NCBI GenBank assembly: GCA_017694145.1
Contig: JADINF010000052.1
Location: forward strand, 1 to 14,679
DNA: 14,679 nt
Direction of reading: 5' to 3'
From: Candidatus Stercoripulliclostridium pullicola
GTDB lineage: Bacteria > Bacillota > Clostridia > Christensenellales > DTU072
Part shown: positions 1 to 6,089 of the stretch, in pieces
How positions within the stretch are numbered: the stretch's first letter is position 1
How the letters are laid out: every line of letters starts with the position of its first letter
Notes under the pieces: model-generated
What the model saw: only the letters and a program-made list of their open reading frames with translations
Databases searched by the model: none
What the model was told of the DNA's origin: nothing
Translations under genes and position numbers: made by a program

Positions 1-1386
1 GATAAGGTGCTTGCGATGTGGGCGCTCAACGCGGCCGTCGCGCGCGATTCGGGCGAAGACGCGGGCAAGTACGCGCTTACGCTTACCGGTTACGATCGTA
101 ACTATTCCGTCACGATAATTTCCGAAGGTAAGCTTACGATAACGCCGCGCGAGATAGTTTTCGCGGTGACGGGCGTATTCGAGTCGGTTTACGACGGTAA
201 CGAAAAGGAAGTGAACGCCGACGAAGCTCTTACCGTCGTGAGCGGCTCGCTCGCCCCGATACACGCCGACATAGCCGCTTCGGGCGCGGTGAGCGTAAGT
301 TTCGCCGAAGGCGTGAGCATCAAGGACGCGGGATTGTACGAGAACGCCGTGATATTCACGCTTATAGGCGGCAATTACGCGGCGGCCTTCGAGGGAACGA
401 CGGAGAACGTCGTTACCGCAAGCTATACGGTAACGCGCCGCGAAATTACCGTTAAGCTCCGCGATCAGAGATTGCTCAAGGAAGAAAGCATCGATCAGAA
501 CGCTTACGATATCACAGCGGGAGCGCCGGTGCAAGGAGATAATCTCGGCATAACGATATCGCAGGGCGAATTACTCGCGACCGACAGATACGAGCTCGTC
601 GCGGAATATACCAATCCGAATTACGACGTGACTTTCGAGATGGGTACCCTTATTTACGCGGTGCGCGCGATAATCACCGCGGTGACGCCCGAAGATTTCC
701 TCTATACGGGCAAACCTTTCGCGCTCGACGTAAGTATCGACAGCACGGCGCCGCTCGTGTTCTACGTCAACGGCGAATACGCAGCCAACAACTTCGTAGC
801 GCCCGGTCACTACGTCGTGACGATATCCGCTTCCGCGGACGACACGTACAGAGAGCCGCTAGCCGTGACGGTGATATTCAATATACTCGCTCCGGAGATC
901 AAGCACGAAGCGGACGGCGCGGAAATATCCGTCAGTACCGAAACAGGCTTCTATCCCGACGACTCTTTCGAAATTATCCGCGAGCAGGGCAGGGAGAATT
1001 CGACTATAGCCGAAATGATATCCGGAGAATACACGATAGTGGACGGATACGTGCTCAACGTGAGCACCGCAGGCGGCACGGTCACGCTCGGCGAATATAT
1101 CAGGAATAACGCCGCAGGCGAAGACCTCGTCGTACGTATCAAGGTGCCCGAAGAATACGCAAATTCCGCTACCGTGGAATGCGTGATAATCCGCAGCGGC
1201 GAAGCGAATATCGAAACGGTGGATGTCAAGGACGGTTATATAGAAATAGCGGCAAAAGACGTGGAAGCGGTGGCGTTCATCGCGGAGCGCGAAACGCTGC
1301 TCGCGGTGATAATCATAGCCGCGGCGTTTGCGATAGCTATGCTGCTGCTCGGTTGCTTCTACGTATTCCGCAATAAGGCGTATTAA
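1..1386 (+). CDS. Large MBG/Ig-like repeat surface protein, C-terminal part (5' truncated)
   Basis: The frame is open from base 1 (GAT AAG ...), so the true start lies upstream; the GTG at 7 is only an internal codon. The visible 461 residues are beta-rich Ig-like repeats. Linkers such as KLTITPREI followed by a VYDGN motif are typical of MBG (mostly bacterial Ig-like, YDG type) domains; I count about three tandem repeats up to roughly residue 220, then two more divergent beta domains. The last ~30 residues form one hydrophobic helix (about 432-455, rich in A/I/V/L) followed by a short basic tail (FRNKAY), so the protein is anchored by a C-terminal membrane span. No LPXTG sortase signal is visible. 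Family knowledge suggests an extracellular stalk or adhesin-like role; the ligand is unknown. A partly similar secreted protein starts at 13440. Confidence 0.85.
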   Translation, partial: DKVLAMWALNAAVARDSGEDAGKYALTLTGYDRNYSVTIISEGKLTITPREIVFAVTGVFESVYDGNEKEVNADEALTVVSGSLAPIHADIAASGAVSVSFAEGVSIKDAGLYENAVIFTLIGGNYAAAFEGTTENVVTASYTVTRREITVKLRDQRLLKEESIDQNAYDITAGAPVQGDNLGITISQGELLATDRYELVAEYTNPNYDVTFEMGTLIYAVRAIITAVTPEDFLYTGKPFALDVSIDSTAPLVFYVNGEYAANNFVAPGHYVVTISASADDTYREPLAVTVIFNILAPEIKHEADGAEISVSTETGFYPDDSFEIIREQGRENSTIAEMISGEYTIVDGYVLNVSTAGGTVTLGEYIRNNAAGEDLVVRIKVPEEYANSATVECVIIRSGEANIETVDVKDGYIEIAAKDVEAVAFIAERETLLAVIIIAAAFAIAMLLLGCFYVFRNKAY

Positions 1387-1389
1387 GTT

Positions 1390-1590
1390 ATGGAAAAAGT
1401 AAAGGATACGGTTAGTCCCGAAGAAAGCGGCGGCGAAAGCCGCACGCAGTCGGAAGATACGGAGGCGAAAGAACGCGCCGCACGCGAAGCGCGGCGTAAG
1501 CGCATGGCGGCTATTGCCGCCGCGGAAGCCAAGCGCAGGTATTTCGAATATTACGACGACGTAAAGCACGACCGCAACAAGGAGTGGTGA
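1390..1590 (+). CDS. Small highly charged hypothetical protein
   Basis: This 66-residue frame starts with ATG 3 nt after the stop of the surface-protein gene and ends 55 nt before a strong terminator, so it would be the last cistron of that operon. I do not recognise a family. The N-terminal half is acidic and Ser/Glu-rich. Residues ~27-50 (KERAAREARRKRMAAIAAAE) are Ala/Arg/Lys/Glu-rich and should form an amphipathic, possibly coiled-coil helix. The C-terminus is aromatic and charged (RRYFEYYDDVKHD). There is no signal peptide or membrane span, so it is probably cytosolic and might touch the short cytoplasmic tail of the upstream protein (inference). No clear ribosome site precedes it, so translation may be coupled to the upstream gene. 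It could still be a chance frame. Confidence 0.5.
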   Translation: MEKVKDTVSPEESGGESRTQSEDTEAKERAAREARRKRMAAIAAAEAKRRYFEYYDDVKHDRNKEW

Positions 1591-1644
1591 ACCGACGAGC
1601 GCGCGCGTTTTATTATAAGGTATATACCGAACGCGCTCCTCTCA

Positions 1645-1676
1645 CGCGCCCCTTGTTGCGGGGCGCGCCTTTTTTC
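1645..1676 (+). terminator. Rho-independent terminator of the surface-protein operon
   Basis: Perfect 8-bp GC stem CGCGCCCC (1645-1652) / GGGGCGCG (1660-1667) with a 7-nt loop, followed by CC and a run of six T from 1670. It separates the surface-protein unit from the nrdG promoter region. Confidence 0.92.
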
Positions 1677-1690
1677 GTTCGGTACGCGCT

Positions 1691-1727
1691 TTGACTTGAT
1701 TTGAACTTGTTTAAGGTATATTATATT
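1691..1727 (+). promoter_or_regulatory. Putative sigma-A promoter region of nrdG
   Basis: This AT-rich stretch offers overlapping -35/-10 choices. The best spaced is TTGATT (1696-1701), 17 nt, TATTAT (1719-1724). TTGACT (1691-1696) is a better -35 but has no good -10 at 17 nt. All plausible -10 boxes end within about 4-10 nt of the nrdG ATG at 1731, which puts the transcript start at or next to the start codon. The exact pairing is uncertain. Confidence 0.5.
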
Positions 1728-1730
1728 CTT

Positions 1731-2411
1731 ATGGTCATCAAAGGTTTAAGAAAACTTACTCTGCTCGATTTTCCCGATAAGGTAGCCTGCATTGTTTATA
1801 CGGGCGGATGCAATTTCCGCTGTCCCTTCTGTCAGAACGCCGTTCTCGTCGAGGGCGGCGGCGAATACGTTTCCGACGAGGAGTTTTTCGCTTTCCTCAA
1901 GGAGCGCAAGGGGCGCTTGGACGGCGTGTGCATAACGGGCGGCGAGCCGCTTATCCAAAAGGGGATAGCGGAATTTGCGGAAGCCTGCAAATATCTGGGT
2001 TACGCGGTCAAGGTGGACACCAACGGCTACATGCCCGACGTGCTCGAGGATATGTTCAAGAGGAAGTGCCTCGACTACGTCGCCATGGACGTAAAAAATT
2101 CAGCCCCTAAATATGCCCTCACCGCGGGGCTTCCCGGACTGGATATTTCACGCATAAACCGCAGTATCGATTTGATAATGAATTCGGGCGTAGATTACGA
2201 ATTCCGCACAACCGTCGTCAAAGAGTTTCACGACGAAAACGATTTCCACGAGATAGGAAAGCGCCTCAAAGGCGCCAAACGGTGCTATTTACAGAAGTTT
2301 CGCGACGAGGGCGGCACCCTTATGGCGGGGCTTACCGCGCCTGCCGACGCCGAAATGAGTAAATACTCGGAAATACTCTCGGCGTATGTCGACGAGGTTA
2401 ATATTCGATAG
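1731..2411 (+). CDS. nrdG: Anaerobic ribonucleoside-triphosphate reductase activating protein (radical SAM)
   Basis: A 226-residue radical-SAM enzyme that installs the glycyl radical on class III ribonucleotide reductase using S-adenosylmethionine and a [4Fe-4S] cluster. The cluster motif CNFRCPFC is at residues 27-34 (C27, C31, C34) and the SAM-contact motif TGGEP at 69-73. The N-terminus (KGLRKLTLLDFPDKVACIV) matches the longer NrdG2-like subgroup (about 230 aa) rather than the ~155-aa E. coli NrdG. I chose ATG 1731 because family homology begins right there; an upstream in-frame TTG at 1701 would add residues inside the promoter. No ribosome site fits ATG 1731, and the promoter placement suggests a leaderless message. 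Its substrate protein, nrdD, follows 151 nt downstream. A generic glycyl-radical-enzyme activase is the alternative, but adjacency to nrdD settles it. Confidence 0.93.
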   Translation: MVIKGLRKLTLLDFPDKVACIVYTGGCNFRCPFCQNAVLVEGGGEYVSDEEFFAFLKERKGRLDGVCITGGEPLIQKGIAEFAEACKYLGYAVKVDTNGYMPDVLEDMFKRKCLDYVAMDVKNSAPKYALTAGLPGLDISRINRSIDLIMNSGVDYEFRTTVVKEFHDENDFHEIGKRLKGAKRCYLQKFRDEGGTLMAGLTAPADAEMSKYSEILSAYVDEVNIR

Positions 2412-2433
2412 GATTTTATACATTTATCCGGCT

Positions 2434-2445
2434 ACAATATATTGT
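2434..2445. promoter_or_regulatory. NrdR box 1
   Basis: Perfect 12-bp palindrome ACAATATATTGT, matching the core of the NrdR repressor box (consensus close to ACAcwATATATwGTgt). It lies 23 bp after the nrdG stop and upstream of the nrdD promoter. An identical copy starts 43 bp further on, about four helical turns, so both sites face the same side of the DNA. Confidence 0.85.
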
Positions 2446-2476
2446 GTTCGGCGGTAATATTTAGCAAGAATCGACC

Positions 2477-2488
2477 ACAATATATTGT
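2477..2488. promoter_or_regulatory. NrdR box 2
   Basis: Second exact copy of ACAATATATTGT, ending 9 bp upstream of the nrdD -35 box. Tandem boxes in phase near the promoter are the classical arrangement for NrdR, the ATP/dATP-sensing repressor of ribonucleotide reductase genes. The nrdR gene itself is not in this window. Confidence 0.88.
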
Positions 2489-2497
2489 AAAAAGGTG

Positions 2498-2526
2498 TTG
2501 ACATCTTCCGCACGCTGTAATACAAT
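2498..2526 (+). promoter_or_regulatory. Sigma-A promoter of nrdD
   Basis: Consensus -35 TTGACA (2498-2503), 17-nt spacer, -10 TACAAT (2521-2526; 5 of 6). Predicted start of transcription is near 2533, giving a leader of about 30 nt before ATG 2563. Confidence 0.9.
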
Positions 2527-2562
2527 AACTGCGTACGGAATTTTTTTGATCGGAGGATACCC

Positions 2563-4917
2563 ATGTATCAGGTAGTGAACAGAGAAAACAAGGTCGTCGA
2601 GTTCGACGTCAACAAAATAATCAACGCCATTTCCAAGGCGTTCGATTCCCTCGACAAGCTGTATAACAGAAGCACGCTCGAGCTTCTCGCGCTTCGCGTG
2701 ACCGCGGACTTCAGCCCCAAAATAAAAGACGCGAAAATAACCGTCGAGGACATTCAGGACAGCGTGGAAACGGTGCTCATACAGGCGGGCTACGCCGACG
2801 TCGCGAAGGCGTACATTCTTTACAGAAAGCAGCGCGAGAAAGCGCGTAACGTCAAAGGCACGCTCCTCGACTATAAGCAGATCATAGACAACTACCTCAA
2901 GGTAAACGACTGGCGCGTGAAGGAGAACAGCACCGTCACTTATTCGGTGGGCGGACTTATCCTCTCCAACTCCGGCGCGATAACCGCCAACTACTGGCTC
3001 AGCGAGGTTTACGACGAGGAGATAGCGAACGCGCACCGCAGGGCGGACATACATCTGCACGATCTTTCGATGCTTACCGGTTACTGCGCGGGCTGGTCGC
3101 TCCGTCAGCTCATCAAGGAGGGTCTGGGCGGCGTGCCGGGCAAGATAACCTCCTCTCCCGCCAAGCACCTTGCCACTCTCTGCAACCAGATGGTCAACTT
3201 CCTCGGTATTATGCAGAACGAATGGGCGGGCGCGCAGGCGTTCAGCTCCTTCGACACCTATCTCGCTCCCTTCGTAAAAGCCGACAAATTGAGCTATTAC
3301 GAAGTCAAGAAGGCGATACAGAGCTTCGTATACGGCGTGAATATCCCGAGCCGCTGGGGCACGCAGGCTCCGTTCAGCAACATTACTCTCGACTGGACGG
3401 TCCCGGACGACCTTGCCGAGCTCAACGCGATAGTGGGCGGCGTGGAGCAGGACTTCAAATACAAGGACTGCAAGAAGGAAATGGATATGATCAACAAAGC
3501 CTTCATCGAAACGATGATCGAGGGCGACGCCAACGGCAGAGGCTTCCAGTATCCTATCCCGACCTATTCTATAACCAAGGAATTCGACTGGTCCGAAACC
3601 GAGAACAACAAACTCCTTTTCGAAATGACCGCGAAGTACGGCACGCCGTATTTCTCCAACTACATCAATTCCGACATGAAGCCGAGCGACATAAGGAGCA
3701 TGTGCTGCCGTCTGAGGCTCGACCTTCGCGAACTGCGTAAAAAGTCGGGCGGCTTCTTCGGTTCGGGCGAATCGACGGGAAGCATAGGCGTAGTGACCAT
3801 CAATATGCCGCGCATAGGCTATCTTGCCAAGGACGAAAGGGATTTCTACGCAAGACTGGACAAAATGATGGATATTTCGGCGCGTTCGCTGCACGTCAAG
3901 CGCGAAATAATCACCAAGCTCCTCGACAACGGTCTGTTCCCGTACACCAAGCGTTATCTTGCCACGCTCGACAACCATTTCTCGACGATAGGGCTCGTGG
4001 GAATGAACGAAGCCTGCCTGAACGCCAACTGGGTGCGCAAAGATCTTACCGATCCCAAGGCGCAACAGTTCTGCAAGGACGTTCTTAACCATATGAGAGA
4101 GCGCCTGAGCGACTATCAGGTGATGTACGGCGACCTCTATAACCTCGAAGCCACTCCCGCCGAATCGACGAGCTACCGCCTCGCGAAGCACGACGTTGCG
4201 CAGTACCCCGACATCATAACCGCTTCGAAGAAGGGAGAGACCCCGTATTATACCAACAGCTCGCACCTGCCGGTGGGATATACCGAGGACGTATATACCG
4301 CGCTCGACATTCAGGACGAGCTGCAGACGCTGTACACTTCGGGAACGGTATTCCACGCCTTCCTGGGCGAAAGGCTGCCCGGCTGGAAAGCGGCGCAGAA
4401 CCTTGTACGCAAGATAGCGGAGAACTACCGTCTGCCGTACTATACTCTGAGCCCTACCTATTCTGTATGTAAGGATCACGGCTATATTTCCGGAGAAGTT
4501 TACGAGTGCCCGACCTGCGGCAAGAAGACCGAAGTATATTCGCGTATCACCGGTTACTATCGTCCCGTACAGAACTGGAACGACGGAAAGACCCAGGAAT
4601 TCAAGGAGCGCAAAGTGTACGACGTCGCGAAATACAATACTCCGCACATGCACACCTTCTGCGCCTGCGACGAAACGCCTTATACGCTCGGAACTGGCGA
4701 AGCGGTGCTGTACACTACTTCCACCTGCCCCAACTGCAAGATGGTGAAGATGATGCTCGACAAGGCGAAGCTTCCCTACACCGTAGTGGTCGCCGAGGAA
4801 AATAAGGAGCTCTTTATCGCCAACGGCATCAAGCAGGCGCCCACGCTTATCGCGCCCGACGGCGTAAGGTACGAGAACGCTTCCAACATCAAGAAGTATA
4901 TCGAGGAACATCAATAA
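2563..4917 (+). CDS. nrdD: Anaerobic (class III) ribonucleoside-triphosphate reductase with fused C-terminal glutaredoxin-like domain
   Basis: This 784-residue enzyme reduces ribonucleotides to deoxyribonucleotides under anoxia by glycyl-radical chemistry. Residues 1-~95 are an ATP-cone allosteric domain. The catalytic barrel follows, with adjacent cysteines C381/C382 (MCCRL) as candidates for the thiyl-radical cysteine. A zinc-ribbon-like site is formed by C636, H639, C649 and C652. The glycyl-radical motif is RITGYYRPV, with the radical on G664. A CxC pair (C700, C702) lies in the linker. The last ~78 residues are a glutaredoxin/NrdH-like fold with active site CPNC (722-725) and the cis-proline in QAPT (P760). 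E. coli and T4 NrdD lack this domain and take electrons from formate; fusion suggests dithiol reduction here (inference). The ribosome site GGAGGA (2552-2557) lies 5 nt before ATG, and tandem TAA TAA stops end the gene. Confidence 0.96.
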   Translation: MYQVVNRENKVVEFDVNKIINAISKAFDSLDKLYNRSTLELLALRVTADFSPKIKDAKITVEDIQDSVETVLIQAGYADVAKAYILYRKQREKARNVKGTLLDYKQIIDNYLKVNDWRVKENSTVTYSVGGLILSNSGAITANYWLSEVYDEEIANAHRRADIHLHDLSMLTGYCAGWSLRQLIKEGLGGVPGKITSSPAKHLATLCNQMVNFLGIMQNEWAGAQAFSSFDTYLAPFVKADKLSYYEVKKAIQSFVYGVNIPSRWGTQAPFSNITLDWTVPDDLAELNAIVGGVEQDFKYKDCKKEMDMINKAFIETMIEGDANGRGFQYPIPTYSITKEFDWSETENNKLLFEMTAKYGTPYFSNYINSDMKPSDIRSMCCRLRLDLRELRKKSGGFFGSGESTGSIGVVTINMPRIGYLAKDERDFYARLDKMMDISARSLHVKREIITKLLDNGLFPYTKRYLATLDNHFSTIGLVGMNEACLNANWVRKDLTDPKAQQFCKDVLNHMRERLSDYQVMYGDLYNLEATPAESTSYRLAKHDVAQYPDIITASKKGETPYYTNSSHLPVGYTEDVYTALDIQDELQTLYTSGTVFHAFLGERLPGWKAAQNLVRKIAENYRLPYYTLSPTYSVCKDHGYISGEVYECPTCGKKTEVYSRITGYYRPVQNWNDGKTQEFKERKVYDVAKYNTPHMHTFCACDETPYTLGTGEAVLYTTSTCPNCKMVKMMLDKAKLPYTVVVAEENKELFIANGIKQAPTLIAPDGVRYENASNIKKYIEEHQ

Positions 4918-4948
4918 TAAGCTCCGCATACGCGGAAAGTAACGATGA

Positions 4949-4972
4949 AAAGCCCGCGCGAAAGCGGGCTTT
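4949..4972 (+). terminator. Hairpin between nrdD and the reductase gene (weak terminator or attenuator)
   Basis: Perfect 9-bp stem AAAGCCCGC (4949-4957) / GCGGGCTTT (4964-4972) with a 6-nt loop. Only the three T of the stem itself follow, then CGAATG, so it is not a full U-tailed terminator. A smaller hairpin, TCCGC/GCGGA (4923-4936), precedes it. It may lower read-through from nrdD into the next gene or stabilise the nrdD mRNA 3' end. Confidence 0.55.
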
Positions 4973-4987
4973 CGAATGAGGTGAGAG

Positions 4988-5914
4988 ATGATCGAACGCG
5001 ACTATGACGTAATAGTTATCGGCGCCGGCGCCGCGGGAATGACGGCGGCGCTGTACGCGCTTCGCGGCGGCAAGAAGGTGCTCGTTCTGGAGAAGGAAAC
5101 CTTCGGCGGGCAGATAGCGTTTTCGCCCAAGGTGCAGAATTTCCCGTCGATCAAGGAGATCGCGGGCGCGGAGTTTGCGGAAAATCTTTTCACTCAGGTT
5201 TCGGATCTCGGCGCCGATTTCGAACTCGAAACGGTCAGCTCGGTATCGAAAGAGGGAGAAGTTTTCACCGTTACCACCGATTATCGCAGTTATACTTCGC
5301 TCGCCGTGGTGATAGCCGCGGGCGTGAAACACCGTCATCTCGGTATAGAAAAGGAAAAGGACTTCCTCGGCAACGGCGTTTATTACTGCGCCCTTTGCGA
5401 CGGCGCGCTGTACGCGGGTAAAGACGTGGCGCTCGTGGGCGACGGCAATACCGCGCTCCAGTACGCGCTGATGCTCTCCGACATCTGCTCCAAAGTGACG
5501 GTGGTCACTATGTTCAACCGCTTCTTCGGCGAGCCCGCGCTCGAAAAAGCGCTCCGCGCGCGTGATAACGTGGAGATAATCCCCGACTATATAGCCGTGG
5601 ACTTTGCGGGCGACAAGGAATTCGAAGGCGTCGTTTTCAAGGAAACGAAGGGTGAAAAACGCTTCACGCTCATAACTCCCGCGCTTTTCGTGGCGATAGG
5701 GCAGGTTCCGGACAACGCCGCATTCGCGAACCTTGTCGATCTCGACAAGCAGGGATTTATAATCGCCAATGAGGATACGAAAACGCGCACCGAAGGACTG
5801 TACGCCGCGGGCGACTGCCGCACCAAGGAGGTAAGACAGCTTACCACGGCTGTGGCGGACGGCGCCTGCGCCGCCACGCAGGCGATGAACCTTATCAACG
5901 CGCTCGGCGAATAG
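4988..5914 (+). CDS. Thioredoxin reductase-like FAD flavoprotein (CALC active site)
   Basis: A 308-residue protein of the low-molecular-weight thioredoxin reductase family. The FAD-binding motif GAGAAG is at 12-17, the redox-active disulfide CALC at 134-137 (E. coli has CATC), the nucleotide-binding motif GDGNTA at 151-156, and the C-terminal FAD motif AAGDC at 273-277. The arginine motif HRRxxxR, which binds the NADPH 2'-phosphate in typical members, is replaced by MFNRFFG near 175-181. NADH or a non-pyridine donor such as ferredoxin is therefore possible. It sits 70 nt behind nrdD, whose fused redoxin domain is a likely partner (inference). The ribosome site GAGGTG (4978-4983) lies 4 nt before ATG. 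I saw no separate promoter, so it is probably co-transcribed with nrdD through the intervening hairpin. I withhold trxB because the cofactor and partner are uncertain. Confidence 0.9.
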   Translation: MIERDYDVIVIGAGAAGMTAALYALRGGKKVLVLEKETFGGQIAFSPKVQNFPSIKEIAGAEFAENLFTQVSDLGADFELETVSSVSKEGEVFTVTTDYRSYTSLAVVIAAGVKHRHLGIEKEKDFLGNGVYYCALCDGALYAGKDVALVGDGNTALQYALMLSDICSKVTVVTMFNRFFGEPALEKALRARDNVEIIPDYIAVDFAGDKEFEGVVFKETKGEKRFTLITPALFVAIGQVPDNAAFANLVDLDKQGFIIANEDTKTRTEGLYAAGDCRTKEVRQLTTAVADGACAATQAMNLINALGE

Positions 5915-5958
5915 ACGTCATAAACATTATGTTTGGGCAACCGCGCCCGACAAATACG

Positions 5959-6004
5959 ATACCCGTATCGCATTATTTCGGATAAAGCGATACGGGTATT
6001 TTTT
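5959..6004 (+). terminator. Strong Rho-independent terminator after the reductase gene
   Basis: Perfect 13-bp stem ATACCCGTATCGC (5959-5971) / GCGATACGGGTAT (5987-5999). The 15-nt loop can partly pair further (TTAT/ATAA). A run of six T (5999-6004) follows. This closes the nrd unit. Confidence 0.95.
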
Positions 6005-6030
6005 ATATACAAGAGAAAAGATATTCGCTA

Positions 6031-6059
6031 TTGACGGGCGCGTGTGCGTAAGTTATAAT
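6031..6059 (+). promoter_or_regulatory. Sigma-A promoter of the GPH transporter
   Basis: TTGACG (6031-6036), 17-nt spacer, perfect TATAAT (6054-6059). Expected transcript start is near 6066, leaving a leader of about 24 nt with no visible operator. Confidence 0.9.
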
Positions 6060-6089
6060 TAAAACAGCCAAATATCGAGAGGTGAATTT

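Noticed and set aside
1598..1638. Possible hairpin GAGCGCG...CGCGCTC containing the palindrome GGTATATACC, considered as an RNA element
   Set aside because: The stem needs a 4-nt bulge and the loop is AT-rich and weak; the clear terminator at 1645 explains this region.
1701..1730. Upstream TTG start for nrdG
   Set aside because: It would put the extra residues inside the promoter boxes, lacks a ribosome site, and family homology begins at ATG 1731.
2461..4929. Very long open frame on the minus strand (822 codons)
   Set aside because: It lies opposite nrdD, whose domains and motifs are unmistakable. The translated minus frame is Arg/Val/His-rich with no family features; it arises from the codon bias of the true gene.
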